The notes under the pieces were generated by a model. That model was not told where the DNA came from, did not search any database, and saw only the letters and a list, made by a program, of their open reading frames with translations. Positions 47,176 to 56,631 of a DNA stretch of 64,000 nt are shown here, piece after piece. The translations under genes and the position numbers were made by a program. The stretch is from Paenibacillus alvei DSM 29 (lineage in GTDB: Bacteria; Bacillota; Bacilli; Paenibacillales; Paenibacillaceae). Position 1 is the first letter of the stretch. Every line of letters starts with the position of its first letter. The stretch is from the NCBI RefSeq assembly GCF_000293805.1, contig NZ_AMBZ01000002.1, positions 271,001 to 335,000 on the forward strand, in the 5' to 3' direction.

Positions 47176-48843
47176 TTATTGCTTCGGCAATGCGAACGAG
47201 CTCTTCAACGAAACAGTTAAGTTGAATACCGGCTTACCAGGAACGGAATACTTCGGATCAACATTGAAGTAGCCATGGCGGAAGAATTGGAACTTGTCAT
47301 GCGGCTCCACATCCTTCATATTCGGTTCGATGAAGCCTTGTTCTACAACAAGCGAGTTCGGATTAATGCGCTCCAGGAAGGTAGCGGATTCGTCCTCATC
47401 CTCTTGCTCGTCAAGAATAAGCGGCTCGTACAAGCGGAACTCAGCAGGAACAGCATGTGTAGCATCTACCCAATGGAGCGTTCCCTTTACTTTGCGGCCT
47501 GTAAACCCGCTTCCGCTCTTCGTTTCTGGATCGTACGTACAATGGATTTCCACTACATTTCCGTTTTCGTCCTTCACGAAGTCATTGCACTTGATGAAGT
47601 AAGCATGCTTCAAGCGTACCTCATTGCCTGGGAACAGGCGGAAGTACTTGCTTGGCGGATTCTCCATGAAATCATCTTGCTCAATGTAAATTTCACGCGA
47701 GAACGGAATTTGGCGAACGCCCATTTCCGGATTCTCTGGATTTACTTCTGCATCCAGCCATTCTACTTGTCCTTCCGGATAGTTCGTAATAACGACCTTC
47801 AGCGGCTTCAATACACCCATAGTCCGTGGCGCCTTCAGCTTCAAATCCTCACGCAGGAAGTGCTCCAAATATTTAAAATCAATCACACCGCTCGATTTCG
47901 TTACACCAATCTCTCGGCAGAACGTACGGATAGACTCTGGTGTAAACCCGCGACGGCGAAGACCGGATACTGTAGGCATGCGCGGATCGTCCCAGCCGTC
48001 CACAACATTCTCGTCTACGAGCAGCTTCAGCTTACGCTTGCTCATGACCGTATTCGTCAGATTCAGACGCCCGAATTCATATTGATGCGGTGTTTTTTCC
48101 ATCTCGCTTTGCTCAACGACCCAGTCATACAATGGACGCTGATCTTCAAACTCAACTGTGCAGATGGAATGCGTTACACCCTCAATGGCATCCTCAAGCG
48201 GATGCGCGAAAGCGTACATCGGATAGATGCACCATGCATCGCCTGTATTGTGATGTGATGCATGAGCGATACGATAAATGACCGGATCACGCAAGTTAAT
48301 GTTCGGTGATGCCATATCGATTTTGGCGCGAAGTACTTTTTCTCCGTTGCTGAATTCGCCATTGCGCATACGAGCAAACAAGTCCAGATTTTCCTCAATT
48401 GAGCGATCACGATAAGGACTGTTTTGTCCAGGCTCTGTAAGCGTTCCGCGCGTCTCACGGATTTGATCCGCGGACAGGTCGTCAACGTAAGCCAGACCTT
48501 TTTTAATCAGTAATATGGCACGATTGTACATTTCTTCGAAGTAGTCGGATGCAAAATAGAGTCCGTCCCACTTAAAGCCGAGCCACTCTACATCCTCTTT
48601 AATCGATTCGACGTATTCCGTATCTTCCTTTAGCGGGTTCGTATCATCGAAGCGCAGATGCGCACGACCCTTGAACTCACGCGCAAGCTCAAAGTTCAAG
48701 CATATCGACTTCGCATGTCCGATATGCAAATAGCCGTTCGGCTCAGGCGGAAAGCGTGTAACGATATTGTCTACGCGGCCTTCCTGTAAATCATCCACAA
48801 TAATATTGCGGATAAAGTTGGAACTATGATTCGGATTGTCCAC
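47176..48843 (-). CDS. glnS: Glutaminyl-tRNA synthetase
   Basis: Class I aminoacyl-tRNA synthetase charging tRNA-Gln, 555 aa. HIGH is at 40-43 ([15 protein letters not shown]), the KMSKS counterpart reads VMSKRKL, and the C-terminal anticodon-binding beta barrels ([20 protein letters not shown]) are complete. The start is GTG at 48843, with AAAGG about ten bases upstream. Most Firmicutes make Gln-tRNA by GatCAB amidation, and Paenibacillus-type bacteria are among those with a glnS, probably acquired from proteobacteria. No T-box precedes it. Confidence 0.95.
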   Translation of the reverse strand: MDNPNHSSNFIRNIIVDDLQEGRVDNIVTRFPPEPNGYLHIGHAKSICLNFELAREFKGRAHLRFDDTNPLKEDTEYVESIKEDVEWLGFKWDGLYFASDYFEEMYNRAILLIKKGLAYVDDLSADQIRETRGTLTEPGQNSPYRDRSIEENLDLFARMRNGEFSNGEKVLRAKIDMASPNINLRDPVIYRIAHASHHNTGDAWCIYPMYAFAHPLEDAIEGVTHSICTVEFEDQRPLYDWVVEQSEMEKTPHQYEFGRLNLTNTVMSKRKLKLLVDENVVDGWDDPRMPTVSGLRRRGFTPESIRTFCREIGVTKSSGVIDFKYLEHFLREDLKLKAPRTMGVLKPLKVVITNYPEGQVEWLDAEVNPENPEMGVRQIPFSREIYIEQDDFMENPPSKYFRLFPGNEVRLKHAYFIKCNDFVKDENGNVVEIHCTYDPETKSGSGFTGRKVKGTLHWVDATHAVPAEFRLYEPLILDEQEDEDESATFLERINPNSLVVEQGFIEPNMKDVEPHDKFQFFRHGYFNVDPKYSVPGKPVFNLTVSLKSSFALPKQ

Positions 48844-48986
48844 CAGTCATCAACCTTTCTTTGCCCTAACACACTTTGTTTATAAATATACCCGTATCGT
48901 CAAGCGAGTTCAACACCGATTGTCCACTTACAACGTACTGCACGTGCGCAATGAACCGCCGACATTCCCTGATCCAGACGCTTCTT

Positions 48987-50252
48987 CTATACCAGAAGAT
49001 CGAACAGCGTCTTATCCTTGTTCACTTCAATGTATTGGATGCCCCTTTTGTTCATCCTTTCCACAAGCGGCTCGTAATCTTCCTTATACTTCAGCTCAAT
49101 ACCGACAAGCGCAGATCCATTATCTTTGTTATGCTTTTTATTATATTCGAATCGGGTAATATCATCGTTCGGTCCCAGCACGTCTTGCAGGAACTCCCGA
49201 AGGGCGCCTGCCCGCTGCGGGAAGTTGACAGTGAAGTAATATTTCAAGCCTTCATAAATGAGCGAACGCTCTTTAATTTCCTGCATCCGATCAATATCAT
49301 TATTGCCGCCGCTGATGACACATACGATCGTTTTGCCGCGAATCTGATCCCGATACAAATCAAGTGCCGCGATCGGGAGAGAACCAGCAGGCTCGACTAC
49401 AATTGCATTTTCATTATACAACTGAAGAATCGTTGTACATGCCTTGCCCTCTGGCACTTGAATGACATCATCCAGTAAATTGGAGCAAATGTCATAAGGA
49501 AGCTGACCGACGCGCTTCACTGCCGCACCATCGACAAACTTGTCGATCGACTCCAGCGTGAGCACTTCCTTACGTTCAAGCGCTGCCGTCATCGACGCGG
49601 CTCCTTCTGGCTCTACGCCTACAATGCGAGTCGATGGGCTGACGGTCTTCACATAAGTGCTTACGCCTGCCGCCAATCCACCGCCGCCAATTGTGACGAA
49701 TACATAGTCTGCCGCGCCTTTCAATGACTCCATAATCTCCATGCCTACTGTCCCGTTGCCCGCAACGATATAAGGATCATCAAATGGATGGATGAAGGTG
49801 CTTCCCTTCTCCTCACAAATGTTCATGGCTGCTTCATATGCATCATCATACGTATCCCCAGTCAGTACAACATTGACGTACGATCCGCCGAATCGCTTCA
49901 CCTGGGATACCTTCTGACTTGGCGTTGTGCTCGGCATCACGATCGTGCCCTGAATTTGTAGCGTTTGGCAGGAATAGGCCACGCCTTGTGCGTGGTTGCC
50001 TGCACTTGCGCAGACGATGCCGCGCTCAAGCTCCTCATCTGTCAGATGGCGAATCATGTTGTAGGCACCGCGAATCTTGAATGAGCGGACAATCTGCAAA
50101 TCCTCACGCTTCAAATAGACGTTGCAGTCATACTTAGCGGACAATATCGGGTCACGCTGAAGCGGTGTCCGAACGATGACTTCTTTGAGCACGTGATGTG
50201 CACGAACGATATGTTCCATAGTAACTGCATGTGCTGCTTGGGTCGTTTCCAT
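48987..50252 (-). CDS. ilvA: Threonine ammonia-lyase (threonine deaminase)
   Basis: PLP enzyme converting threonine to 2-oxobutanoate, the first step of isoleucine synthesis, 421 aa. The Schiff-base Lys59 is in RSFKIRGAYN, the phosphate loop is GGGGLAAG, and one C-terminal ACT-like regulatory domain runs from about 335 to the end (YFTVNFPQRAGALREFL). It is the short single-ACT form found in Bacillus. ATG at 50252 has GAGGAA upstream. A T-box leader (50375-50700) with an Ile specifier controls it. Confidence 0.95.
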   Translation of the reverse strand: METTQAAHAVTMEHIVRAHHVLKEVIVRTPLQRDPILSAKYDCNVYLKREDLQIVRSFKIRGAYNMIRHLTDEELERGIVCASAGNHAQGVAYSCQTLQIQGTIVMPSTTPSQKVSQVKRFGGSYVNVVLTGDTYDDAYEAAMNICEEKGSTFIHPFDDPYIVAGNGTVGMEIMESLKGAADYVFVTIGGGGLAAGVSTYVKTVSPSTRIVGVEPEGAASMTAALERKEVLTLESIDKFVDGAAVKRVGQLPYDICSNLLDDVIQVPEGKACTTILQLYNENAIVVEPAGSLPIAALDLYRDQIRGKTIVCVISGGNNDIDRMQEIKERSLIYEGLKYYFTVNFPQRAGALREFLQDVLGPNDDITRFEYNKKHNKDNGSALVGIELKYKEDYEPLVERMNKRGIQYIEVNKDKTLFDLLV

Positions 50253-50374
50253 TGTCGGTTCCTCGCTTTCGATCGAATATACGTCATTTGTATACCATGA
50301 TAAAGGAAGTTCAAAAAGATCGGTTCCTGTTTCACTTTGTAATCAAAAGTGATCGGTTTTAAATAACCTATAAA

Positions 50375-50700
50375 AACAAAAAACTCATCCCTGGAAAGGG
50401 ACGAGTTCGATCTCGTGGTACCACCCTTGTTCTGCAACTGGGCATCACCGAACCATCATTCGAAGGTATCGATTGCACGCTGCTGCAGCGCTTGGCCGCG
50501 CATTCATTTATCGCGAATCCGAATAACGGTGGATGGCCGTCCTTGCTTATTTCGCACTTGCGCCATACGTTAAGTTTATACACTGCGCAGATTGGGTTCA
50601 GCATGGAATCTCGGAGAGGATATTCGGCCACGCCAGCCATCGACTCGCACCACCCGTCGACTCTCTTAAGACTGCTTCATAGCGTACTCGTTCTCGTCAT
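50375..50700 (-). promoter_or_regulatory. T-box riboswitch of ilvA
   Basis: The minus strand carries the conserved antiterminator sequence AGGGTGGTACCACG (50414-50427), then the terminator AACTCGTCCCT-ttcc-AGGGATGAGTT with a T run (50375-50407). Upstream lie Stem I elements, including AGAGAGTCGACGGGTGGTGCG and a probable specifier ATC (50619-50621, in GAATATCCTCTCC), which decodes Ile. This matches the product of the pathway served by ilvA. Uncharged tRNA-Ile should permit readthrough. Confidence 0.88.
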
Positions 50701-50734
50701 CAATTGTTAACCTGTCTGGTAACTATTATCCCTT

Positions 50735-50764
50735 ATTATGAACATGCGGCGCACCCGATGTCAA
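50735..50764 (-). promoter_or_regulatory. Sigma-A promoter of the ilvA T-box leader
   Basis: Minus-strand TTGACA (50759-50764) and CATAAT (50735-50740) with an 18-base spacer, just upstream of the T-box. Confidence 0.7.
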
Positions 50765-50776
50765 TGGGCCGCCGCA

Positions 50777-50808
50777 GTTGTTCCTAAGTTGTTCCTAAGT
50801 TGTTCCTA
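50777..50808. repeat. Short tandem repeat, 11-bp unit
   Basis: GTTGTTCCTAA occurs nearly three times head to tail between the ilvA promoter and the MFS stop. No function is evident. Confidence 0.7.
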
Positions 50809-50893
50809 CTATATCTGTACAAGCAGGACGCTTGTATACCGATCAAGGACGAAAAAGAGATCCAGTATAAATGCTCTCGCCTCTGGGGGAACA

Positions 50894-52180
50894 TTATCCT
50901 TCTGTCCCCGTACCCTGTTGAAGATCAGCATTCGAAGAAGACTTGCGCTTCATCAGGATTGGAAGCATAACGAGAATACCCAATATAAACAACACTGTCG
51001 CTGCCTCATACATGAATACAATGGAAGTAAGTTGTTTAATTCCTCCGGAAAGTGTCATGGTAAGCACCATAGCCCCCATGAACATCGGACTGAGGATGCC
51101 ATTTACACGGCCGATGAATTCGCCCTCTGTATTTTGCAGGATCATCGTATTGATCCCAATTTGAATGCAAGGCAAAAACAATCCACTGATGAACTGAGCA
51201 ACCAGTGTCAGCCACAGCTGCGTCGATAATCCCGCTAACAGCATGCCTCCGCTGCTCATGAACATCCCAACAGCAAGCATATGCTGTGGAAGTAGCTTCT
51301 TCGAGATGCCCATTGCAAGCGCACCGCCGATAAGCATCGCAACACCGTTTGCCATTAATAAGTAGCTGAGATGTTCCTTCGGCAATCCTAGACGCTCCGT
51401 AACAAGGAACGCTCCCATCGGTTGAATAAGCCCAATGGCTAATCCAGCAAAAGCAAAGCAGCCTCCAAGCGGCTTCAAAATAGAACTTTTCATTACATAG
51501 CGGAATCCGGCCGCCAGTTCCTGCATGACATTTGATTGCTTTCGTTCCTCTTTGTCCTCCTCATGATCAGCAGGAAGGAACATAAGCGCTGCTGCAGACA
51601 AGATGAAGGCAATCCCTGTCACAATGAGAGATACCTGTATCCCGTAATGTTGAAAAATCGCCGTACCGATCGCCGGTCCAAGCACCATAAACAGCGCCAC
51701 CATCGTTTGAAATATCGACATGCCCGCCTGGAGCATATCCTCGGGCACGTGCTGCTTGAATAGCTTCATGGAAGAAGGCTGAGAGAATTGAGACAAAATT
51801 GCGGAAATAAACGTTGTAAAGAATACGGCATGCCAATCCCCTATTACAATCGTCCACATAACTGCAAATACAGACAGTGCGCTCAGGAAGTCACACCATA
51901 TCATCGTCCGTTTTGGACGCCAACGGTCTGCAAATGTTCCTCCGATAAAGGAAAAGATAAAGATAGGAGCGAATTCAGCTACTGATACCATTGAAACGGC
52001 GAACGGATCTTCATTCGTCATTTCCATTACAAATAACAGTACGGCAAAGTTCCGTACCCATACACCAATTTGCATAAATAAACCTGCAACCATTATGGCT
52101 TGTACAAAGCGGTTGCGGAATAGACCAAATACCGACTTACTCTCTTCTGACTGTGCATGTTCAGATTGCACGGCAGTCAT
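50894..52180 (-). CDS. MFS transporter (MFS_3/efflux type)
   Basis: Twelve-helix major facilitator protein, 428 aa. The opening VFGLFRNRFVQAIMVAGLFMQIGVWVRNFAVLLF, loop GGTFADRWRPKRTMIW and QFSQPSSMKLFKQHVPED resemble bacilysin- or macrolide-type exporters of the MefA/YfkF group. ATG at 52180 has GGAGGGAGAG upstream. It sits alone, 640 bases before the ilvA start on the same strand. Substrate unknown. Confidence 0.88.
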   Translation of the reverse strand: MTAVQSEHAQSEESKSVFGLFRNRFVQAIMVAGLFMQIGVWVRNFAVLLFVMEMTNEDPFAVSMVSVAEFAPIFIFSFIGGTFADRWRPKRTMIWCDFLSALSVFAVMWTIVIGDWHAVFFTTFISAILSQFSQPSSMKLFKQHVPEDMLQAGMSIFQTMVALFMVLGPAIGTAIFQHYGIQVSLIVTGIAFILSAAALMFLPADHEEDKEERKQSNVMQELAAGFRYVMKSSILKPLGGCFAFAGLAIGLIQPMGAFLVTERLGLPKEHLSYLLMANGVAMLIGGALAMGISKKLLPQHMLAVGMFMSSGGMLLAGLSTQLWLTLVAQFISGLFLPCIQIGINTMILQNTEGEFIGRVNGILSPMFMGAMVLTMTLSGGIKQLTSIVFMYEAATVLFILGILVMLPILMKRKSSSNADLQQGTGTEG

Positions 52181-52437
52181 ATTACATCTCTCCCTCCAAA
52201 ATAAATAAATCAGGGCTCTTTCTCTCTAATCTAACCATGAACTCCATTAGTGTACGTGAATTAAAAAAGATCTCAATCGGTTCCTAGACGGATATTTATG
52301 GACTTTTCGTAAAACAATTTGTTCAAAAAAATGCACATTCACGCATAGGAAATGATTGTACGTTGCCATGGTAAAGTGGTAATGTTTTAATTAGTTATCA
52401 TAATAACGCAAAGTTGAATTGAAGGTGGGCATAAATC

Positions 52438-53796
52438 ATGAATGCAGTATTACTATCATTAGCAATATTATTCGGTTTGAGTATGCTCCGCGTACATGTT
52501 GTGCTTGCTATGCTGACAGCTGCTGTGGTAGGCGGATTGACTGGCGGTCTAAGCATTGCACATATGCTCGATGTATTCGGGGAAGGCTTGAAGGACAATG
52601 CCGGCATCGCCTTAAGCTACGCCTTGCTAGGTGCATTCGCCGCTGGTTTGACAGAGACAGGACTGCCTGACAAGCTTGTTCGCGGTGCCGTCATCTTAGT
52701 ACGAGGCAAGGACAGCTCCGTAAATCCGCGTGCCGCTGTACGCTATTTGGTATTGGCCGCCATTGCTATTATCGCCTGTATGTCGCAAAACGCCGTACCT
52801 GTTCACATCGCCTTCATTCCGGTGCTGATTCCTCCGCTTCTCGTTCTGTTCGATTCGCTGCGAATCGATCGGCGGGCTGTTGCATGCGCGCTTACCTTCG
52901 GTCTCATCACGCCATATATGCTGCTTCCCGTCGGTTTTGGAGCAATCTTTCATGATGTCGTTGCAGGAAATATAACGAAAAACGGTCTTCCCATTGATGC
53001 ATCCATGCTGCCGCATGCCATGTTCATCCCCGCGATCGGGATGGTGGCAGGACTCATCATTGCAATTGCATTCAGCTATCGTAAGCCGCGTGAATATACA
53101 ACTGCTGGCAGCGACGATACATTCGCGACGGATTCGCCGGATTCACCAAATATAGAAAATGAATCACCTAATAACGGAACAAGCTTCACAACATGGGCTG
53201 GACTTGGTGCCATTGCAGCTATGCTGGCTGTCCAGTTAAGCACTGGCTCCATGATTTATGGGGCTGCATCGGGATTGGTGATTCTCCTCATATCCCGTGT
53301 CGTGCCGTGGAGCCGAGCAGATCGAGTACTAACTGACGGCATGCGGTCGATGGCCTATATCGGCTTCGTCATGATGTCAGCTTCTGGCTTCGGCGCCGTT
53401 CTGCGCGAGACAGGGCATATCGAGACACTTGTGAAGGCTTCCGTGGAAGCTGTTGGCGACAATCGGGCAATTGCTGCCCTTCTGATGCTGGCAATCGGTC
53501 TGCTTGTAACCTTGGGCATCGGCTCATCGTTCTCTACCATTCCGATTATCGCCACCGTATTTGTACCGTTGTGCATTGGATTAGGGTTCAGCCCGCTGGC
53601 CACGGTAGCACTTATCGGAACAGCCGGTGCGCTGGGCGATGCCGGATCACCCGCTTCGGACAGCACGCTCGGCCCGACTGCTGGATTGAATGCAGACGGT
53701 AAGCACGATCATATCTGGGATACGTGTGTACCTACCTTCCTGCACTATAATGTGCCGCTTCTCATTGCAGGCTTCATCGCCGCGATGGTGTTGTAA
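52438..53796 (+). CDS. Na+/H+ antiporter NhaC-like protein, YuiF family
   Basis: Membrane transporter, 452 aa, with about eleven to twelve hydrophobic segments and a polar Asp/Asn/Ser-rich loop near residues 222-242. The pattern AVPVHIAFIPVLIPPLLVLFD and GTAGALGDAGSPASDSTLGPTAGLNADGKHDHIWDTCVPTFLHYN near the C-terminus is typical of YuiF. In B. subtilis that protein is linked to histidine uptake, so an amino acid substrate is as likely as Na+/H+ exchange. ATG at 52438 follows GGTGGG. Single gene with its own terminator. Confidence 0.87.
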   Translation: MNAVLLSLAILFGLSMLRVHVVLAMLTAAVVGGLTGGLSIAHMLDVFGEGLKDNAGIALSYALLGAFAAGLTETGLPDKLVRGAVILVRGKDSSVNPRAAVRYLVLAAIAIIACMSQNAVPVHIAFIPVLIPPLLVLFDSLRIDRRAVACALTFGLITPYMLLPVGFGAIFHDVVAGNITKNGLPIDASMLPHAMFIPAIGMVAGLIIAIAFSYRKPREYTTAGSDDTFATDSPDSPNIENESPNNGTSFTTWAGLGAIAAMLAVQLSTGSMIYGAASGLVILLISRVVPWSRADRVLTDGMRSMAYIGFVMMSASGFGAVLRETGHIETLVKASVEAVGDNRAIAALLMLAIGLLVTLGIGSSFSTIPIIATVFVPLCIGLGFSPLATVALIGTAGALGDAGSPASDSTLGPTAGLNADGKHDHIWDTCVPTFLHYNVPLLIAGFIAAMVL

Positions 53797-53855
53797 GGAG
53801 AGCAGTTGCCCATAATACACAGCAAATGCAGTTTTCAAGCTTTCTGTTTCAAGTT

Positions 53856-53909
53856 AGGGATTGCTTTAAGCCGAATCGACAGATGACTGGCTGGAGCAAT
53901 CCCTGTTTT
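53856..53909 (+). terminator. Intrinsic terminator after the YuiF-like gene
   Basis: AGGGATTGCT (53856-53865) pairs perfectly with AGCAATCCCT (53895-53904), followed by GTTTTG. The loop is long (29 bases). Confidence 0.65.
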
Positions 53910-53930
53910 GCATGTATAGGGATACTAACC

Positions 53931-54731
53931 TCACACCCCATAACAACGCTTCGCATTCTCTCGCAGCAACTTCGCTGCTTCCCTCACATCCATGCCCCGC
54001 AGCGCTGCCCACTCTAAAGCAACATCGCGAGCCATTGTCGGCAACGTCCGCCGCCCGTCATAAGGCCCCTCGAACGGCCACGGCCCGTCGGTTTCGGTCA
54101 TCGCCTGTTCAGGCGGATATTGTCTAGCCAATGCGCGAATCTCATCCTCGTAGCAAATATCTGGCGTGAAAGAAATAAAATAACCGTTGCCCGCCATGCG
54201 GTCAATCGTCTTGTTATCTCCCTTGAACCAATGGAAGTGCGCCCGCCGCACACTATAGCGTTCAAGCAGATCAACTACAATCGGCGCATCGTCATACACC
54301 GCATGGAGTACAATCGGCATGTCCCACGCAGCAGCCCGCTTTACAAATGGTTCAAGCAGCTCTATGTAGGGAGAACGGTCAAATGAACCTCCCCGCTTTA
54401 ACGCCTCTTCCCGCATATAGTAAGGCAGACCAACCTCGCCAATTGCAGCCATGCTCTCCTTATGACCATCAAGCCAAGCCAGCAGCACTTCCTGCTCCTC
54501 ATCGCTCGGAAGTGCTTGCTCGGGATGGAATCCGTATGCCGGCAGTACCTTGTTCGGATAACGCTTCGCCCATTGCTCAGTGTGATGGCACGAGGCAAGA
54601 TTCATAGATACCGCAATGACGTACTCCAAGGATGGATCAGCCAATGCCTCCTCCAACTCAGCAGCAGCGTCGAGCTTGTATCCGTCAACATGGATATGTG
54701 CATCTACAACATGAATATCATCATGTCTCAT
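53931..54731 (-). CDS. TatD family metal-dependent hydrolase
   Basis: Cytosolic amidohydrolase-fold protein, about 266 aa, of the TatD DNase-like family. Metal-site motifs are DAHIHVDG at the N-terminus, Glu in GEVGLPYY, His in VLHAVYDDAP, His in RAHFHWFKG and Asp in TETDGPWPF. The start is ATG at 54731, nine bases after AAGGAG. ATGs further up (54740, 54755) lack spacing. The terminator of the upstream DHA2 gene ends only about 20 bases before this start, so it lacks an obvious promoter of its own. Confidence 0.88.
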   Translation of the reverse strand: MRHDDIHVVDAHIHVDGYKLDAAAELEEALADPSLEYVIAVSMNLASCHHTEQWAKRYPNKVLPAYGFHPEQALPSDEEQEVLLAWLDGHKESMAAIGEVGLPYYMREEALKRGGSFDRSPYIELLEPFVKRAAAWDMPIVLHAVYDDAPIVVDLLERYSVRRAHFHWFKGDNKTIDRMAGNGYFISFTPDICYEDEIRALARQYPPEQAMTETDGPWPFEGPYDGRRTLPTMARDVALEWAALRGMDVREAAKLLRENAKRCYGV

Positions 54732-54752
54732 ATCACTCATCTCCTTATCTGC

Positions 54753-54797
54753 CAAAAATGCCGCAGGCGCAACGTCGTAGACGAACCTCCTGCGGCA
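54753..54797 (-). terminator. Intrinsic terminator after the DHA2 exporter gene
   Basis: Minus-strand GCCGCAGG (54789-54796) pairs with CCTGCGGC (54760-54767), followed by ATTTTTGG. It lies immediately upstream of the TatD ribosome site. Confidence 0.75.
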
Positions 54798-54820
54798 AAT
54801 CCCGTTTCATCACTATCGAA

Positions 54821-56362
54821 TTATATTTCCCCGACCTTTAGTTGACTCGCTGCATCATCCGAATGTTCGCCTTGACCTTGGCCTCCCCGGATCATTCGGG
54901 CATTGCCCATCAGCGCAATACATACCAGCGCACACACAACTGGAATGAGCGCCCATTGGAACGTCCCGGCGATCGAGTCTGCGAGTGCGGTTGTCAGCCC
55001 TTTCGCTACTTCAGGCGGAAGATTGCCCATCTGGCCGCTCATCAGAGTCTCCGGCTTCACATCCATCGCCGCGCCGCCTGGGGGCATAACCTCCTGTAAT
55101 CGGCTTTGGAACAGATGCGATTGGATCGTGCCGAACAGCGTAATGCCAATTGTCATTCCCAGTGAGCGCGAGAAGGACGCGGTTGAGTTCGCTGCTCCAC
55201 GCTGATGGAATTCCATGCCGTGCATGGATGACATACTAAGCAAAGAGAAGGAGAAACCTACACCGAGCCCCGTCAGGATCATGTATAGCGTAAGGAGCGT
55301 CCGCGGGGTATCTGTTGAAATTGTGCTTAATGCAAACATCCCTCCGATAAAGAAAATACCGGACACGATCATTAAGCTGCGGTAGCTGCGTTTTGCAACC
55401 AAAATACCAGCAGCGGAGCTGGTGACAACAGAACCAACCATCATTGGCGTCAAGACGAGACCGCTATCCGAGGCAGAACCTCCATATACCCATTGAACGA
55501 ACAGTGGGATATATACCGTAGCGATTACGAACGATACCCCATAGAAAAACCCGACACCCTGACTTGCCGCAAATAAGCGGCGCTTGAATAAACTGAACGA
55601 AATAATCGGTTCCTGCGCCCGCGTTTCAATGAACAGGAAGGCAATTAAGAACACAAGGAATGTAGCAAATAGACCTAAAATAACTGCCGAATCCCAAGCG
55701 TACTCCTTGCCGCCAAGCTCCAGCGCGAACATAAAGCTGACTACTGCCACTACGAGCGTAATGGCTCCGCCCCAGTCAATGCGCTGCTTCTTCGTGGAAG
55801 CCTTTTCCTTATAGAATTGCATAATGAACCACAAGGAGATAAGACCAAGCGGCAGGTTGATGTAGAATACCCATTCCCAGCCGATGTAGTCAGTAATGTA
55901 TGCGCCAAGCAGCGGCCCTGCCACGCTTGATATGCCGAAGACCGCACCAAATAATCCTGTCATCTTGCCCCGTTTCTCAGGCGGGAAAACATCAAAAATA
56001 ATCGTAAATGCGATCGGCATGACAGCACCGCCGCCAATCCCTTGAATCGCTCGATAAATTGCAAGCTGAATCATACTGTCTGCAGTACCGCACAGCGCAC
56101 TGCCGAGCAAAAAGACAAGCAGACCGAACACATAGAACCGCTTGCGGCCGTACATGTCAGACAGCTTTCCGAAAATTGGCATACCCGCCATCGTAGCAAC
56201 CATGTACGCAGAGGTTACCCACACGTAAAAATTGAAGCCGCCCATCTCGCGTACAATCGTCGGCATCGCCGTTGCCACAATCGTATTGTCCATCGCTGCC
56301 ATCAAAATGCCGAGCAGCAGGCCGGCGACGACCATCCGCAGATTGCTTTCCTTCGTAATCAT
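54821..56362 (-). CDS. MFS multidrug exporter, DHA2 (EmrB/QacA) family
   Basis: Fourteen-helix drug:H+ antiporter, 513 aa. It shows motif D1 (LLLGILMAAMDNTIVATAMPTI) with its membrane Asp, motif A (GKLSDMYGRKRFY) and motif C (GAVFGISSVAGPLLGAYITD) in the first half. A large extracellular loop precedes the last helix and the C-terminus is hydrophilic. ATG at 56362 has GAGGAGG upstream. No regulator is adjacent. The substrate range cannot be read from sequence. Confidence 0.93.
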   Translation of the reverse strand: MITKESNLRMVVAGLLLGILMAAMDNTIVATAMPTIVREMGGFNFYVWVTSAYMVATMAGMPIFGKLSDMYGRKRFYVFGLLVFLLGSALCGTADSMIQLAIYRAIQGIGGGAVMPIAFTIIFDVFPPEKRGKMTGLFGAVFGISSVAGPLLGAYITDYIGWEWVFYINLPLGLISLWFIMQFYKEKASTKKQRIDWGGAITLVVAVVSFMFALELGGKEYAWDSAVILGLFATFLVFLIAFLFIETRAQEPIISFSLFKRRLFAASQGVGFFYGVSFVIATVYIPLFVQWVYGGSASDSGLVLTPMMVGSVVTSSAAGILVAKRSYRSLMIVSGIFFIGGMFALSTISTDTPRTLLTLYMILTGLGVGFSFSLLSMSSMHGMEFHQRGAANSTASFSRSLGMTIGITLFGTIQSHLFQSRLQEVMPPGGAAMDVKPETLMSGQMGNLPPEVAKGLTTALADSIAGTFQWALIPVVCALVCIALMGNARMIRGGQGQGEHSDDAASQLKVGEI

Positions 56363-56593
56363 TCGATTTCATTCCTCCTCAGGACAAACCATCATCTCTA
56401 TACAAATAGGTACAGACATGCAGTCATCCATGTCTAACGAGATTTAATTATAAGCCTTGCATCTAACTTTTTCCACCAGAAAATGAACAACGGGTCATTC
56501 CAGACAATGTGTGTGACTTGCACTATCTGTGCAATAATCAGCCCACTCCAGCTATATCTAATAACTGAGCTTATGAAAACATCCTGACTGAAC

Positions 56594-56625
56594 CAAAAAA
56601 GCTGCCCCCCATGAAGGGACAGCTC
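56594..56625 (-). terminator. Intrinsic terminator after the thiamine-pyrimidine transporter operon
   Basis: Minus-strand AGCTGTCCC-ttcat-GGGGGGCAGCT followed by TTTTTGG, a few bases past the stop at 56632. Confidence 0.82.
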
Positions 56626-56631
56626 TATACA

